From: JACRCE01 sp038043305 | GTDB lineage: Bacteria > Desulfobacterota > GWC2-55-46 | Reading direction: 5' to 3' | Assembly (NCBI GenBank): GCA_038043305.1 | Contig: JBBTCG010000045.1 | Location: 1-17,329 of the forward strand | Length of the DNA: 17,329 bases | Part shown: positions 1 to 7,215 of the stretch, in pieces | How the letters are laid out: each line of letters begins with the position of its first letter | Numbering within the stretch: position 1 is the first letter of the stretch | The notes under the pieces: generated by a model | What the model saw: the letters and a program-made list of their open reading frames with translations, nothing else | Databases searched by the model: none | Told to the model about the DNA's origin: nothing | Program-made: the position numbers and the translations under genes

Positions 1-779
1 GCGCGCCTAAGCTTGCCGTCCCCTGACGAGGCATGGGGCGCATGACAGGTAAGGCACCTCGTTCCTTTTACATTATAACCGGAATGCGCGGTGATACCCT
101 TGGCGTTGCCGATGTCATGGCACTTGGCGCATAGTGCGTTGCCGTCGGTTAAAAGCGTGAACCTGACATCGGATGAATGAGGGTCATGGCAGGTATTGCA
201 ACCCTGTTTTACGGCCGCATGGACGCTCTTTGCCTCAAATGCTTCCTTTGCATGGCACAAAAAACAAAGGTCGTTGCCCGCTGCGCGGACGAGTCCCGGC
301 ACTCCCTTTGTCTTATAGGACGAATGCGGGTCATGGCATCTGAGGCACTGGCCTTCCTTTACAGGGGCGTGGAGATGCGCCTTTTCAAACCGTTTCTTGT
401 CCTTGGCGTGGCAGTCGTAACAAAGAGCGGCGCCGTCGTGCTTCTTGAGCTTCAACGCGCCTATAAGACCGTGCGGGGCATGACAGGCCTCGCAATTCTT
501 GTCGGCAACCGGCTTGTGAAGGACGCCTTCGCTGTACTTGACCAGCTCCTTGGCATGACAATCGGCGCAGGACTTCCTCACGCCGATGCCTTGATACACG
601 CAGCCGGACAGCATTAAACCCAAGGCAAGCAGGACGAAGAGGAATGAAACCCGCTCAGGGACTAATCGTAACGGATAAAGATTCACCGCAGTAAGCCGCA
701 GTGAATCTTTAAGTTTGTACACGTAAAAGAAGAGGACACCGGGCATCTTCGCCCACTCGCACATGCTGCGTAGCTTCAA
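1..779 (-). CDS. Multiheme c-type cytochrome lipoprotein, paired-CXXCH type (3' end outside window)
   Basis: Minus-strand frame running off the left edge, so the C-terminus is missing. Eight CXXCH heme sites are visible in one frame: CADCH (555-569), CEACH (480-494), CYDCH (408-422), CLRCH (333-347), CFLCH (252-266), CNTCH (186-200), CAKCH (117-131) and CLTCH (42-56). They are spaced 22-27 residues apart. Several read CxxCHDPHSS or CxxCHAPH, the pattern of the doubled-CXXCH family. A hydrophobic segment ending in LMLSGC (Cys codon 600-602) is a lipoprotein signal, so the protein is probably anchored in the outer membrane. The start is uncertain. TTG at 777-779 has a perfect AGGAGG six bases upstream. 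ATG at 798-800 lies 4 bp after the previous stop but has a poor ribosome site, and ATGs at 762-764 and 744-746 are also in frame. All give an unusually long stretch before the lipobox. Last visible gene of the cluster; inferred to store or relay electrons near the outer membrane. Confidence 0.85.
   Translation of the reverse strand, partial: MKLRSMCEWAKMPGVLFFYVYKLKDSLRLTAVNLYPLRLVPERVSFLFVLLALGLMLSGCVYQGIGVRKSCADCHAKELVKYSEGVLHKPVADKNCEACHAPHGLIGALKLKKHDGAALCYDCHAKDKKRFEKAHLHAPVKEGQCLRCHDPHSSYKTKGVPGLVRAAGNDLCFLCHAKEAFEAKSVHAAVKQGCNTCHDPHSSDVRFTLLTDGNALCAKCHDIGNAKGITAHSGYNVKGTRCLTCHAPHASSGDGKLRR
677..710. repeat. 34-bp palindrome within the cytochrome's leader codons
   Basis: AAAGATTCAC at 677-686 and GTGAATCTTT at 701-710 form a perfect 10-bp inverted repeat around a 14-nt loop that itself holds two CGCAG/CCGCAG half-copies. 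It lies between the preferred start (779) and the lipobox of the paired-CXXCH cytochrome. It is either translated as part of an odd N-terminal extension or marks a true intergenic region with a later start. The family is not recognised. Confidence 0.6.
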
Positions 780-804
780 CCTCGGCCTCCTGTTTACCAT
801 GCGG

Positions 805-2289
805 CTATTTCAATATCTCTTCATTCACGACAACCGGTATGACGGCCCGGAGCCGCTTGACGTATTCATCAAGCTGCGCCTTGAACTTCTCGTTGACTAC
901 GAGATTCGTTATCTCCTTGCGCGCGTCCTCAAGCGGTATGTACTGTCCCGGCTCGACGCCGATAAAGTTGACCACCACCCATGAGCCGCCCATCTCGAAA
1001 GGCCCAAGCATATCACCTTTCTTTGCCTTTGAAAAGGCATTTATCGCCTCGGAGCTGAACGCATTTGCATTAACGGTTATCACCTGACCCGCCTTCCCGG
1101 ACTTGTCTGACGAGTTGGACTGGGCAAGGTAGGTGAAGTCAGCCCCTTTTTTCAGGTCATCGAGTGTCTCTTTGGCCTTGGCCGCGTCCGGGAGTATGAG
1201 AAAAGCGCCGGTAAGCGCGTCGGGCAGCCGGTATTTTTCCTTGTTTCTATCGTAATATTCGCTCACTTCGCTGTCCTTGAGCACTATGCTCGGGAGTATA
1301 ACCTTTGTCTTGAAGGCGGTCTGGAGCTTGTCCAGCCTGTACTTTTTTATTGCCCCGGCTATGGCCTTGTCGTTGGCGGCATAGTTGCGCCTCCTCGCCG
1401 CGTTGTCAAGCAGCTTGTACAGGACGAGGCGGTCAAGCATGGCAACGCGCTCGGCCTCGCTATCCGCCTTATCCGCCTTCCTCGCTATCTTCATCTGAGC
1501 AAGAACGTCCTCGGCCGTTATCGCGGCGCCGTTAACCTCGGCCACGACAAGACCCACGCCATCAGGCTTTGCCTCTGATGCGGCCTTCAGGACATCAGCA
1601 TATGTCTTTATGTCAGAGGCGGCGCGGAGTTCGTCGAAGTAAATCTTCTCCCTGCCCACGGACTTTTCCTTGACAATGGCGTTGCGGACGGCCTCCCTGT
1701 CCTTATCGGACATCTGCTTGGGCGCGCCTGATTCCTTGGAGTCCTTATCCTCCTTGACGCCGGGTTGTTCTTCTTTTGCCGAAGGGCCTCCATGTTCCTT
1801 CTTTTTAACGCCCTTTTCGCGGTAGTATGCCTCTATCTCGGCATCCTCAACCTTCACCTTTGCCGTAACCTCGTCATACCTGAGCTGCCTTAGGCTAAGA
1901 TTCAGCGTATAATTATCCATCTCGCTGATGAAGTCGGGTTCCTTGTCGAGCTTGGCGTTCCCGGCCTCAATGGCCATGAGTCTTGAATCAATAAGCTCGT
2001 CAAGAAACTTTCCGTAGTTCTGCTTCTCGAACGAGCTTCCCTCTGAGAGGCCCTTGCCTACGCGCCCGCTCTTATGAAGCGCCTTTATCGCCTCATTGAA
2101 CTCGTCTATTGTTATCACCTCATCGCCCACTTTGGCGGCCCAACCTTTGCCATCGGAAGCGCCGCTCAAAAGGGCGCAGCCTGAGAGCAATATGGCTGGT
2201 AAAAGCGCTATCGTCGTTGAGAGGACTTTTTTTAATATGCGTTGGACGGCTGGAAATGGTACGAAGGATAGGTTAGCTGGATTTGTCAT
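805..2289 (-). CDS. PpiC-type (SurA/PrsA-like) peptidyl-prolyl isomerase lipoprotein
   Basis: A 494-residue lipoprotein. Hydrophobic residues 22-37 end in LLSGC (Cys38). It looks like a tandem SurA/PrsA-like chaperone. Residues about 50-160 and about 245-350 each begin with a 'V(G/N)(D/G)..IT..(D/E)' segment followed by long amphipathic helices and an 'E(I/V)..YY' motif typical of SurA N-terminal domains. A highly charged linker (about 165-200) sits where a first isomerase domain would be. Residues about 355-445 resemble a parvulin domain (GADFTYLAQ, then KKGDMLGPF). The usual C-terminal 'fGyHI' of parvulins reads GSWVVVNF, so the histidine is missing and chaperone activity without catalysis is plausible. 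The stop is a few bases from the next cytochrome's ribosome site, and the start is 8 bp after the upstream lipoprotein gene, so it is co-transcribed. Likely role: periplasmic folding of the secreted cytochrome or barrel. No clear Shine-Dalgarno is visible. Confidence 0.88.
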   Translation of the reverse strand: MTNPANLSFVPFPAVQRILKKVLSTTIALLPAILLSGCALLSGASDGKGWAAKVGDEVITIDEFNEAIKALHKSGRVGKGLSEGSSFEKQNYGKFLDELIDSRLMAIEAGNAKLDKEPDFISEMDNYTLNLSLRQLRYDEVTAKVKVEDAEIEAYYREKGVKKKEHGGPSAKEEQPGVKEDKDSKESGAPKQMSDKDREAVRNAIVKEKSVGREKIYFDELRAASDIKTYADVLKAASEAKPDGVGLVVAEVNGAAITAEDVLAQMKIARKADKADSEAERVAMLDRLVLYKLLDNAARRRNYAANDKAIAGAIKKYRLDKLQTAFKTKVILPSIVLKDSEVSEYYDRNKEKYRLPDALTGAFLILPDAAKAKETLDDLKKGADFTYLAQSNSSDKSGKAGQVITVNANAFSSEAINAFSKAKKGDMLGPFEMGGSWVVVNFIGVEPGQYIPLEDARKEITNLVVNEKFKAQLDEYVKRLRAVIPVVVNEEILK

Positions 2290-2297
2290 AAGATGGA

Positions 2298-2861
2298 TTA
2301 ATGTATTGTTGCTATCATCTCCTTTATCAGATTTTTCGCCAGAGTGGATACGGAGCGCACCGTGCCGAACTCGAAGATCATCGTGTAATCGCTGCCAGCC
2401 CGTTTATACTGCGCGGACCAAATGATATGACCGTTGAGCGGGTCCACCATCCTCGCCGTCACCGACAACACAGGTATGGCGTTTGCCGTATTGCTGCCGT
2501 CGTCGAACTCTTCTACCCTGCCGATCAATACCGCGTCAACGCCGAAACGAGCGCCGAGTATCTGGAGTTTGTCCATGTCCATCTCGCCGATGACGTTCAC
2601 CTTCTCATGTATCATGAATTGAGAGATATTGCCCGCCTCTTCCACCTGAAACCTGCCCGTCTTGAAAAGCTCGACGATAAAGAGGTTCGTAACAATCTCG
2701 CCGGCGTCCCCCTTGCCGCTCACGTTGGCAAAGGGCAGCACCGCCACCTTTTTTATCTTTGCAGTAGCGGGCGTTGAAGCAACCTCCGTCGGCCTTCCCG
2801 CGCATGAGGCGCACAGCGTTAGCGTAAGAAACGACAGGAGGCAGGTTTGTAAGCGCCTCAT
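2298..2861 (-). CDS. Small CsgG/LpoB-like lipoprotein (copy 1)
   Basis: A 187-residue protein with an N-terminal signal ending TLCASC (Cys20), an acceptable though not ideal lipobox. The core begins with KIKKVAVLPFANVSG, the beta-strand signature shared by the CsgG N-domain, LpoB and GNA1162-type lipoproteins. It continues with 'LGARFGVDAVLIGRVEEF' and 'VTARMVDPLNGHIIWSAQY', also typical of that fold. There are no cytochrome motifs. The ATG overlaps the stop of the upstream HAMP gene by four bases (ATGA, 2858-2861), indicating translational coupling. A purine-rich AAGGGG lies about 10 bases ahead of the start. Two further proteins with the same fold are encoded in this cluster. In known systems this fold builds outer-membrane secretion pores (CsgG) or activates cell-wall synthases (LpoB). 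Which applies here cannot be told from sequence; export or assembly of the cytochromes is an inference from position. Confidence 0.85.
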   Translation of the reverse strand: MRRLQTCLLSFLTLTLCASCAGRPTEVASTPATAKIKKVAVLPFANVSGKGDAGEIVTNLFIVELFKTGRFQVEEAGNISQFMIHEKVNVIGEMDMDKLQILGARFGVDAVLIGRVEEFDDGSNTANAIPVLSVTARMVDPLNGHIIWSAQYKRAGSDYTMIFEFGTVRSVSTLAKNLIKEMIATIH

Positions 2862-3415
2862 AGCTTGAAGCCCCTTACCGCATCGTCTAATTTTTTAACG
2901 GCGACGGAGATATTTTGCATCGTCTCGTCACCCCCCCTTGCCGAGGCCGCGGCAACGGACGATAACTCGTCGGATGCCTTCTTTATCCTCTCCACCTTTG
3001 CCTTGAGCTTTCCGGTCATGACGTTTAGCGTGTCCGCAAGCTCCTTGAACTCGTCGTTCTTTCTTACGATGAACTTCACGGTCAGGTTGCCTTCGCCGAG
3101 CTTGTCAGTTAAGTCCCTTTCAAGCCTGAAGAGCGGGCCTGCTATCTTATGCGGCAAAAACACGCTTATGACAAAAGCAAGGACAAGACCTATTACAAGA
3201 GAGCCTATCACGGCAGGCAGGAGCAGGTCAAGAAAGGACGTGGCGTTCACATGAAACTGCTTGAACGAGGCGCCTATCTCGCGGTTGCTGTACAGGTAAA
3301 AAAGAAGCGCGTTCAACCCGACCGATACAAGCGCTATCAGCATGACCTTGGCCAGCAGCCTCAACTGGAACCGCCGCTTTATCGAATAATTTATACGCGA
3401 TCTTCTGTTTTCCAC
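2858..3415 (-). CDS. Inner-membrane HAMP-domain protein without output domain
   Basis: A 185-residue protein starting at GTG, with AGGAAGG about nine bases upstream. The basic N-terminus is followed by transmembrane helix 1 (about 22-42), a periplasmic loop of only about 20 residues and transmembrane helix 2 (about 64-87). A HAMP domain follows (about 88-140: AGPLFRLERDL in its first helix, then KNDEFKELADTLN). A coiled coil continues to the end (about 140-185), with a serine/alanine-rich turn. There is no kinase, GGDEF or full methyl-accepting output module, so it resembles the membrane half of a chemoreceptor or sensor kinase. Its last four bases overlap the next gene (ATGA), and its upstream neighbour is a pentaheme cytochrome. 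It may sense the redox state or act as a scaffold for a partner protein; this is inference. The fold assignment is firm, the function is not. Confidence 0.85.
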   Translation of the reverse strand: MENRRSRINYSIKRRFQLRLLAKVMLIALVSVGLNALLFYLYSNREIGASFKQFHVNATSFLDLLLPAVIGSLVIGLVLAFVISVFLPHKIAGPLFRLERDLTDKLGEGNLTVKFIVRKNDEFKELADTLNVMTGKLKAKVERIKKASDELSSVAAASARGGDETMQNISVAVKKLDDAVRGFKL

Positions 3416-3437
3416 TTTGGCGCACCTTCCTGTTTAT

Positions 3438-3493
3438 TCGGTTATCGGTTAACGGTGAAAGTAAAAAATAGCTGTCCTTAAACCGATAACCGA
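3438..3493. repeat. Inverted repeat, CGGTTATCGG family
   Basis: Thirteen-base perfect arms at 3438-3450 (TCGGTTATCGGTT) and 3481-3493 (AACCGATAACCGA) surround a 30-nt loop. The element lies between the pentaheme cytochrome stop and the HAMP gene start, in an otherwise tight operon. The inner sequence (GGTGAAAGTAAAA) resembles that of the element at 15119-15221. No T-tract follows the stem on the minus strand, so it is more likely a dispersed palindrome or an RNA-processing site than a terminator. Confidence 0.7.
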
Positions 3494-3515
3494 TAACGGT
3501 TTTAACCGCTTCCCA

Positions 3516-4664
3516 TCACGTCCTGTGGCATGCCTCGCACAGATCCTTTTTCACGTCCATCCTGCCGAGATGCTCCTTGTCCCCGCCGTGCGGGTCATGG
3601 CAGGTAACGCAGGTCATCATGCCGCCCTCTATGGTCGGCAGTTCAGGCGGTATGCGCGTATTTGGCCCCTTGCTCCTCACGCCGACAGGGTGAGAGGCGC
3701 CCTGAGAGTGGCACTTTACGCATACGTCAATAGTCGAATAGCGTGACGCAGTAAGCCCGAAGCCGTGTTTATCCATCTCCGACGGTTCGGTTATGCTTAA
3801 AGATGCCTTTACCGGCGCGCTTGCGACATACCTTAAAAATACGTCGGAGCTTCTCCCGGCCTTAAATAAGTTTACGGCGATGATGTCAGGCTGGACGCCC
3901 TTGACGCCGCGAACGCTGCCGGACGAGACTGAACCTTTGCGGCTGAGGAGCACCGTCGGGTCAGCCGTCATATCCTCTGAAACAGACGTATTGCCGAATA
4001 TATCCCTTGATGTTATGCGGTAATGATACTGTGTGTTGGACTTCAACCCGGTAAGACGCGCAAAATGCTCGTTTGAAAAAACCCTCTCGTCGGATGACCT
4101 CTCGCCGTACCCAACGGACGCTCCGTACTCGACTATGGAATTGGAGGGCTTGTCCGTAAGCCAGCGCACGGTTGCCTCGATGAACGTAGCCCTCTTGGCG
4201 TCAATGACGCCCGGCTCCATGATGCGGGGCGCCTTTCCGTCGTCGTTTACGATGTCGGTGATTTCAGCGGGTATAACCTGCGTGCGATATGGGGGCAATC
4301 TGTTGCCGCGCTCATCCTTGAGAATAAGCTCAAGGCTGTAGTTCCTGTCCAAGGAGAGCCCCTGCAACAGGAATATCGTCTCCCTGTGAGCGCCCTGCGA
4401 TAATATCTCCCACGTCCTCGATGATTTAAGCCCTGTTATAATGTGGCAGGGGTTGCAACTTTGCTCCATGGGCGGATGACGGTACAAGAGCTTATCCAGC
4501 GGCGCGTACACGTCCTTGAGTCCGAGCGCCTCGGCCTTTTTGCCGGAATGGCAGCCCTTACATGCCTCGCCTGTCGAAGAACCCCATAGATTGTCCGCTG
4601 GCACGATCTGGAACAACGCGATTATAACGGCCAGCGCTATGAACCCGACTGCGGGTTTTATCAC
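3516..4664 (-). CDS. Pentaheme c-type cytochrome with central fibronectin-III-like domain
   Basis: A 382-residue protein with a GTG start three bases after the previous stop. The signal peptide or anchor is at residues 5-22. Five CXXCH sites fall in two groups: CKGCH (35-39) and CNPCH (70-74) near the N-terminus; CVKCH (315-319), CVTCHDPHGG (352-360) and CEACH (376-380) at the C-terminus. The roughly 240 residues between them lack hemes. They hold beta-rich sequence including a fibronectin-III/phosphatase-N-like module (about 148-235: ATVRWLTDKPSNSIVEYG, then ARLTGLKSNTQYHYRI). The split-heme layout suggests two electron-transfer modules held apart by a binding domain. Possible axial histidines include those in RHPP and SHPVGV. 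Genes on both sides of it encode cell-envelope proteins of the same operon. It is probably a periplasmic or outer-membrane-associated relay between the inner membrane and the barrel or extracellular cytochromes; that placement is inferred. Confidence 0.88.
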   Translation of the reverse strand: MIKPAVGFIALAVIIALFQIVPADNLWGSSTGEACKGCHSGKKAEALGLKDVYAPLDKLLYRHPPMEQSCNPCHIITGLKSSRTWEILSQGAHRETIFLLQGLSLDRNYSLELILKDERGNRLPPYRTQVIPAEITDIVNDDGKAPRIMEPGVIDAKRATFIEATVRWLTDKPSNSIVEYGASVGYGERSSDERVFSNEHFARLTGLKSNTQYHYRITSRDIFGNTSVSEDMTADPTVLLSRKGSVSSGSVRGVKGVQPDIIAVNLFKAGRSSDVFLRYVASAPVKASLSITEPSEMDKHGFGLTASRYSTIDVCVKCHSQGASHPVGVRSKGPNTRIPPELPTIEGGMMTCVTCHDPHGGDKEHLGRMDVKKDLCEACHRT

Positions 4665-4667
4665 CCT

Positions 4668-6335
4668 TTAGAAATCCTCATAGATAGGTCGCCCATTACT
4701 GTTCAATTTTGCGAACGGCGTTTGTTTAACAACGAGAACCGACGGGATTGCTTTTTTCAACTCCGCTGAGTTACCCGCGTCGTCGGTCGCTGAAACGATG
4801 ATGGAGAGCCTGTTAAGATCTATTGATTTATCCACTGGGTATGAGACTTGACTCGGAGGAGCACCCTTGCCGTTAAAGACGCTCACGACGTTGCCCTTGT
4901 CGTCAACAAGGGTCAGTTTCCATGAGGCGTAGACGTCGCCCTTGCCGGGCGGCGTGAACATGAAGGAGAGCTTGTCCTCCTCCATCTTTACGTCCACGCG
5001 AATCTTGGGAGGCGCGTTCTTTACCCTGAGATCCCCCTTGACCTTTGTCTTGTTGCCTGCGCCGTCCTTGACCGTGAACACATAAGTATAGTCGCCGTCG
5101 TCAACCTGACGAAACTTGTTGGTCTCGCCTCTCCAGATGAGTTTTTTGGGCAGCCTTCCGAATCCGTTGTCGCTTCTTACGAGCTTGCCGGAGTTGTCGA
5201 ATATCTCTATCCTCCACTCCTCGACATCGCTGATGTTCCTCATGACCGGACTAAAGACGATGGAGCCTTTTTTCTGCGGAGAAAAGACGGTCTTGTTGAC
5301 GGCAACGGACACGTCCGGCGGCGTGTTGTTGATCACGAGCTTGCCGGACGCCTTGAACACAAAGGGCTGCATGTCCTGATCAAGGGCCACGATATCAACG
5401 GCGTGTACGCCCTCTTTTAGCGGCCCGATGACCAGACCGTCGTAAAACTCGGTGCCTTCCTCCCTCGTAAGGAGCACCTCTTGTCCGTCCACTATGGCCT
5501 TTACGACCTTGGGCTCATCGGCTATGGGCAACATGTGCGCCTTGAGCCTTACCTTCTCGCCGGAACGCGCCTTGGGAGGAGTCAGGAAGACCCCGGCGGC
5601 CTCAAAAGGACTCAAACCGTTGTCATTCACCTGAAGCTCCAGAGGCATGGCCTTGACTATGTCCCCAACGACAACGGATGCGAGCTTGTCGGCTGACTTG
5701 ATGACTCCCAAACCGAGGAATCTTTCAAAATCGCGTCCCGAATAGGCAAGGTCATCCGCCCATATTATGCTGCCATCAAGTGCGCTTACAAGACGCATGG
5801 AAACCCCGACCTTCGCGTCGGAACCGCGCTCAACCGTGTTGAACGCCGTTATCGCGCCGACGAGCACCGCGTCAACGCCGAGCGTCTTTCCCATCTCCCT
5901 TGCCACAAGCCTTGTTACCGAGTTGGTCTGCCGTATCCTGCGCTTGGCAAGAAACCCTTCCATCTCGTCAACGGTAAGCGCGTAGCCCATCTTGACAAGC
6001 CCTGCGCGCACAAGGTCGTTGATAACGATAACCGCGCGCGGCGTCTCTGAAAGGTTTTCAAAGGGCAACACCGCTATCTTTTTTACGATTGTTGCCTTAG
6101 ATAGAGGCTCTTTTACCGCGGGGTCTACGCCGCCGAATGAGGGTTTCGATGAGGCAAAAAAGAAGAAACATAGCGCCGTTAAAAACAGGACGAAGCCGGA
6201 CGCGGCGCTGAAAAAGCGCCCTGACGGATGCGCCGCCGTATGCGCCAACGGAGCGGCTTCACAGGGTTCCCCGATAGAGACATTCGGGGACATGCTTATG
6301 CGCCTTTCGAGTATCTTCTTGAACATATCTTCCAC
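4668..6335 (-). CDS. Membrane-anchored CsgG/LpoB-like protein with C-terminal FlgD/Ig-like repeats
   Basis: A 555-residue protein. A long polar N-terminus precedes one hydrophobic segment (about 47-62, rich in Phe and Leu), so it is an anchored or signal-bearing envelope protein. Residues about 83-225 repeat the CsgG/LpoB-like fold of its neighbours: IVKKIAVLPFENLS, LGVDAVLVGAITAF, SMRLVSALDGSIIWADD. The remainder is beta-sandwich material. An Ig-like segment leads to 'VINNTPPDVSVAVN', followed by a FlgD-Ig-like unit (about 340-445: WRIEIFDNSGKLVRS, WRGETN, DDGDYTYVFTVKDGAGN) and a related unit (about 450-530). The start is uncertain: GTG at 6335, an in-frame ATG three codons later, or ATG at codon 15 with AAAGG nine bases upstream. 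It lies 18 bp after the lipoprotein gene upstream and 3 bp before the pentaheme gene. A structural or assembly role is inferred. No enzyme motif is visible. Confidence 0.82.
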   Translation of the reverse strand: MEDMFKKILERRISMSPNVSIGEPCEAAPLAHTAAHPSGRFFSAASGFVLFLTALCFFFFASSKPSFGGVDPAVKEPLSKATIVKKIAVLPFENLSETPRAVIVINDLVRAGLVKMGYALTVDEMEGFLAKRRIRQTNSVTRLVAREMGKTLGVDAVLVGAITAFNTVERGSDAKVGVSMRLVSALDGSIIWADDLAYSGRDFERFLGLGVIKSADKLASVVVGDIVKAMPLELQVNDNGLSPFEAAGVFLTPPKARSGEKVRLKAHMLPIADEPKVVKAIVDGQEVLLTREEGTEFYDGLVIGPLKEGVHAVDIVALDQDMQPFVFKASGKLVINNTPPDVSVAVNKTVFSPQKKGSIVFSPVMRNISDVEEWRIEIFDNSGKLVRSDNGFGRLPKKLIWRGETNKFRQVDDGDYTYVFTVKDGAGNKTKVKGDLRVKNAPPKIRVDVKMEEDKLSFMFTPPGKGDVYASWKLTLVDDKGNVVSVFNGKGAPPSQVSYPVDKSIDLNRLSIIVSATDDAGNSAELKKAIPSVLVVKQTPFAKLNSNGRPIYEDF

Positions 6336-6353
6336 CCTAACGGGTTCACTAAC

Positions 6354-6944
6354 CTATAAAAGCGTATCAACGGCCTTTCTCACGACTGATGTCGTGAGCA
6401 CCGTCATATCAACCTGATCTATGCCGATCATCTTCCTGAAGGTGCTTGACCCGACCTCGGACGCATTGGCCTGCCATAGCACTATGCCGGAACCGGCATC
6501 AAGCATCCTCACGGATATGGCGACGACGTTTGTAGCAGAACCGCCGCGGCTCCCGCTGTATTCGTTGACGCTGCCCTGTATTACGGCCTGGACGCCAAGC
6601 TTCTCGCCGAGCATCCTGAGCATCTCTTTGTCAAGCTGCACTACCCTGCCCTCCTCAAAACCTTCCTCCCTGAAGAGCATGTTCATGACCTTTGTAATCT
6701 CGCCCTGCTCCATGACCTCAAAGACGTGCTTTGACATGATGTCAATCGTCAGGGCGCTTCGCACCTTTTCACCCGCGTACCTGTCTTCCGTGAAGTTGTT
6801 GAAGGGCAGTATGGCAATTTTTTTTATATAAGCAAAGTCGGCGCTCGGATTTATATATTTTATGGTCGAGCCTGAGCAGCCTAAGAGCATGAACAACGCA
6901 ATGAGGAAAAAAACAATGACTTTCGTGTTGTTTTTGCTTGCCAT
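6354..6944 (-). CDS. CsgG/LpoB-like lipoprotein (copy 2)
   Basis: About 196 residues from the preferred ATG at 6942-6944, which has AAGG 5-8 bases upstream and GGAGA a little further; an in-frame ATG at 6974 would add ten residues but has no ribosome site. The lipoprotein signal ends FMLLGC (Cys23). The core carries the same fold as its two paralogues: YIKKIAILPFNNFTEDRYAGE, then LGEKLGVQAVIQGSVNEY, then ISVRMLDAGSGIVLWQA. It is preceded by a 270-bp non-coding stretch with hairpins and followed after 18 bp by the larger CsgG-like gene, so it may be the first gene of a sub-operon. Acts in the periplasm, tethered to a membrane by lipid. Whether it multimerises into a pore like CsgG cannot be judged, since the transmembrane hairpins of CsgG are not recognisable here. 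Confidence 0.86.
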   Translation of the reverse strand: MASKNNTKVIVFFLIALFMLLGCSGSTIKYINPSADFAYIKKIAILPFNNFTEDRYAGEKVRSALTIDIMSKHVFEVMEQGEITKVMNMLFREEGFEEGRVVQLDKEMLRMLGEKLGVQAVIQGSVNEYSGSRGGSATNVVAISVRMLDAGSGIVLWQANASEVGSSTFRKMIGIDQVDMTVLTTSVVRKAVDTLL

Positions 6945-7124
6945 TCGCGCCTTTTCTCTCCTTTTCCGATTCATGATGAGTTACGCAAAGATTCAGTTTT
7001 GCCGCAGACCGCCAAGTAGCGGCTGAAAAGCGGTACAACTCCTGATTCAGGCAGTATATCAATTGTTCTAATTCATTATGCTATAAGACAGAATAGGTGT
7101 CAACATCTTTGTTGACTGAATATC

Positions 7125-7142
7125 GCAAGGCTAAAGCCTTGC
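7125..7142. repeat. Perfect short hairpin GCAAGGCT-AA-AGCCTTGC
   Basis: Eight-base arms separated by two bases. A similar pattern (GGGCCAAAGCCCTATGGCC) occurs on the minus strand inside the 3' end of the propeller gene near 9400-9420, where it is read as codons. Probably a dispersed intergenic palindrome. Confidence 0.55.
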
Positions 7143-7151
7143 CCTACGTTT

Positions 7152-7172
7152 TTCACGGTCACGGCCTTTCAC
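7152..7172. repeat. CACGGTCACGG short repeat, copy 1
   Basis: TTCACGGTCACGG followed by a degenerate CCTTTCAC. Nearly the same string recurs at 13873-13894 between the kinase and regulator genes, so it is a short interspersed intergenic repeat of this genome. Confidence 0.55.
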
Positions 7173-7211
7173 GCAGCTAACACATAGCATTTACTATAAA
7201 TATGTAGCTGC
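7173..7211 (-). other. Stem-loop just downstream of the barrel gene
   Basis: GCAGCTA (7173-7179) pairs with TAGCTGC (7205-7211) five bases past the barrel stop in the direction of transcription. It lacks a U-tract, so it could be a weak attenuator or mRNA-stabilising stem rather than an intrinsic terminator. Confidence 0.4.
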
Positions 7212-7215
7212 TTCG

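Larger units (their letters stand above)
6945..7215. other. Non-coding stretch with several palindromes
   Basis: No gene is visible between the barrel stop (7216) and the lipoprotein start (6944). The region contains perfect hairpins at 7099-7116 (GTCAAC/GTTGAC) and 7125-7142 (GCAAGGCT/AGCCTTGC), a CACGGTCACGG repeat at 7152-7172, and a seven-base stem at 7173-7179/7205-7211 just after the barrel stop. None has the T-tract of a clear terminator. A weak TATACT-like -10 on the minus strand was seen without a convincing -35, so a separate promoter for the lipoprotein operon is possible but unproven. Confidence 0.5.

Noticed and set aside
177..617. Plus-strand open frame of 146 residues
   Set aside because: It is antisense to eight evenly spaced CXXCH codon sets of the minus-strand cytochrome, and its own translation shows no family pattern.
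7173..7211. Intrinsic terminator for the barrel gene
   Set aside because: Only a seven-base stem and no T-tract; reported as a plain stem-loop.
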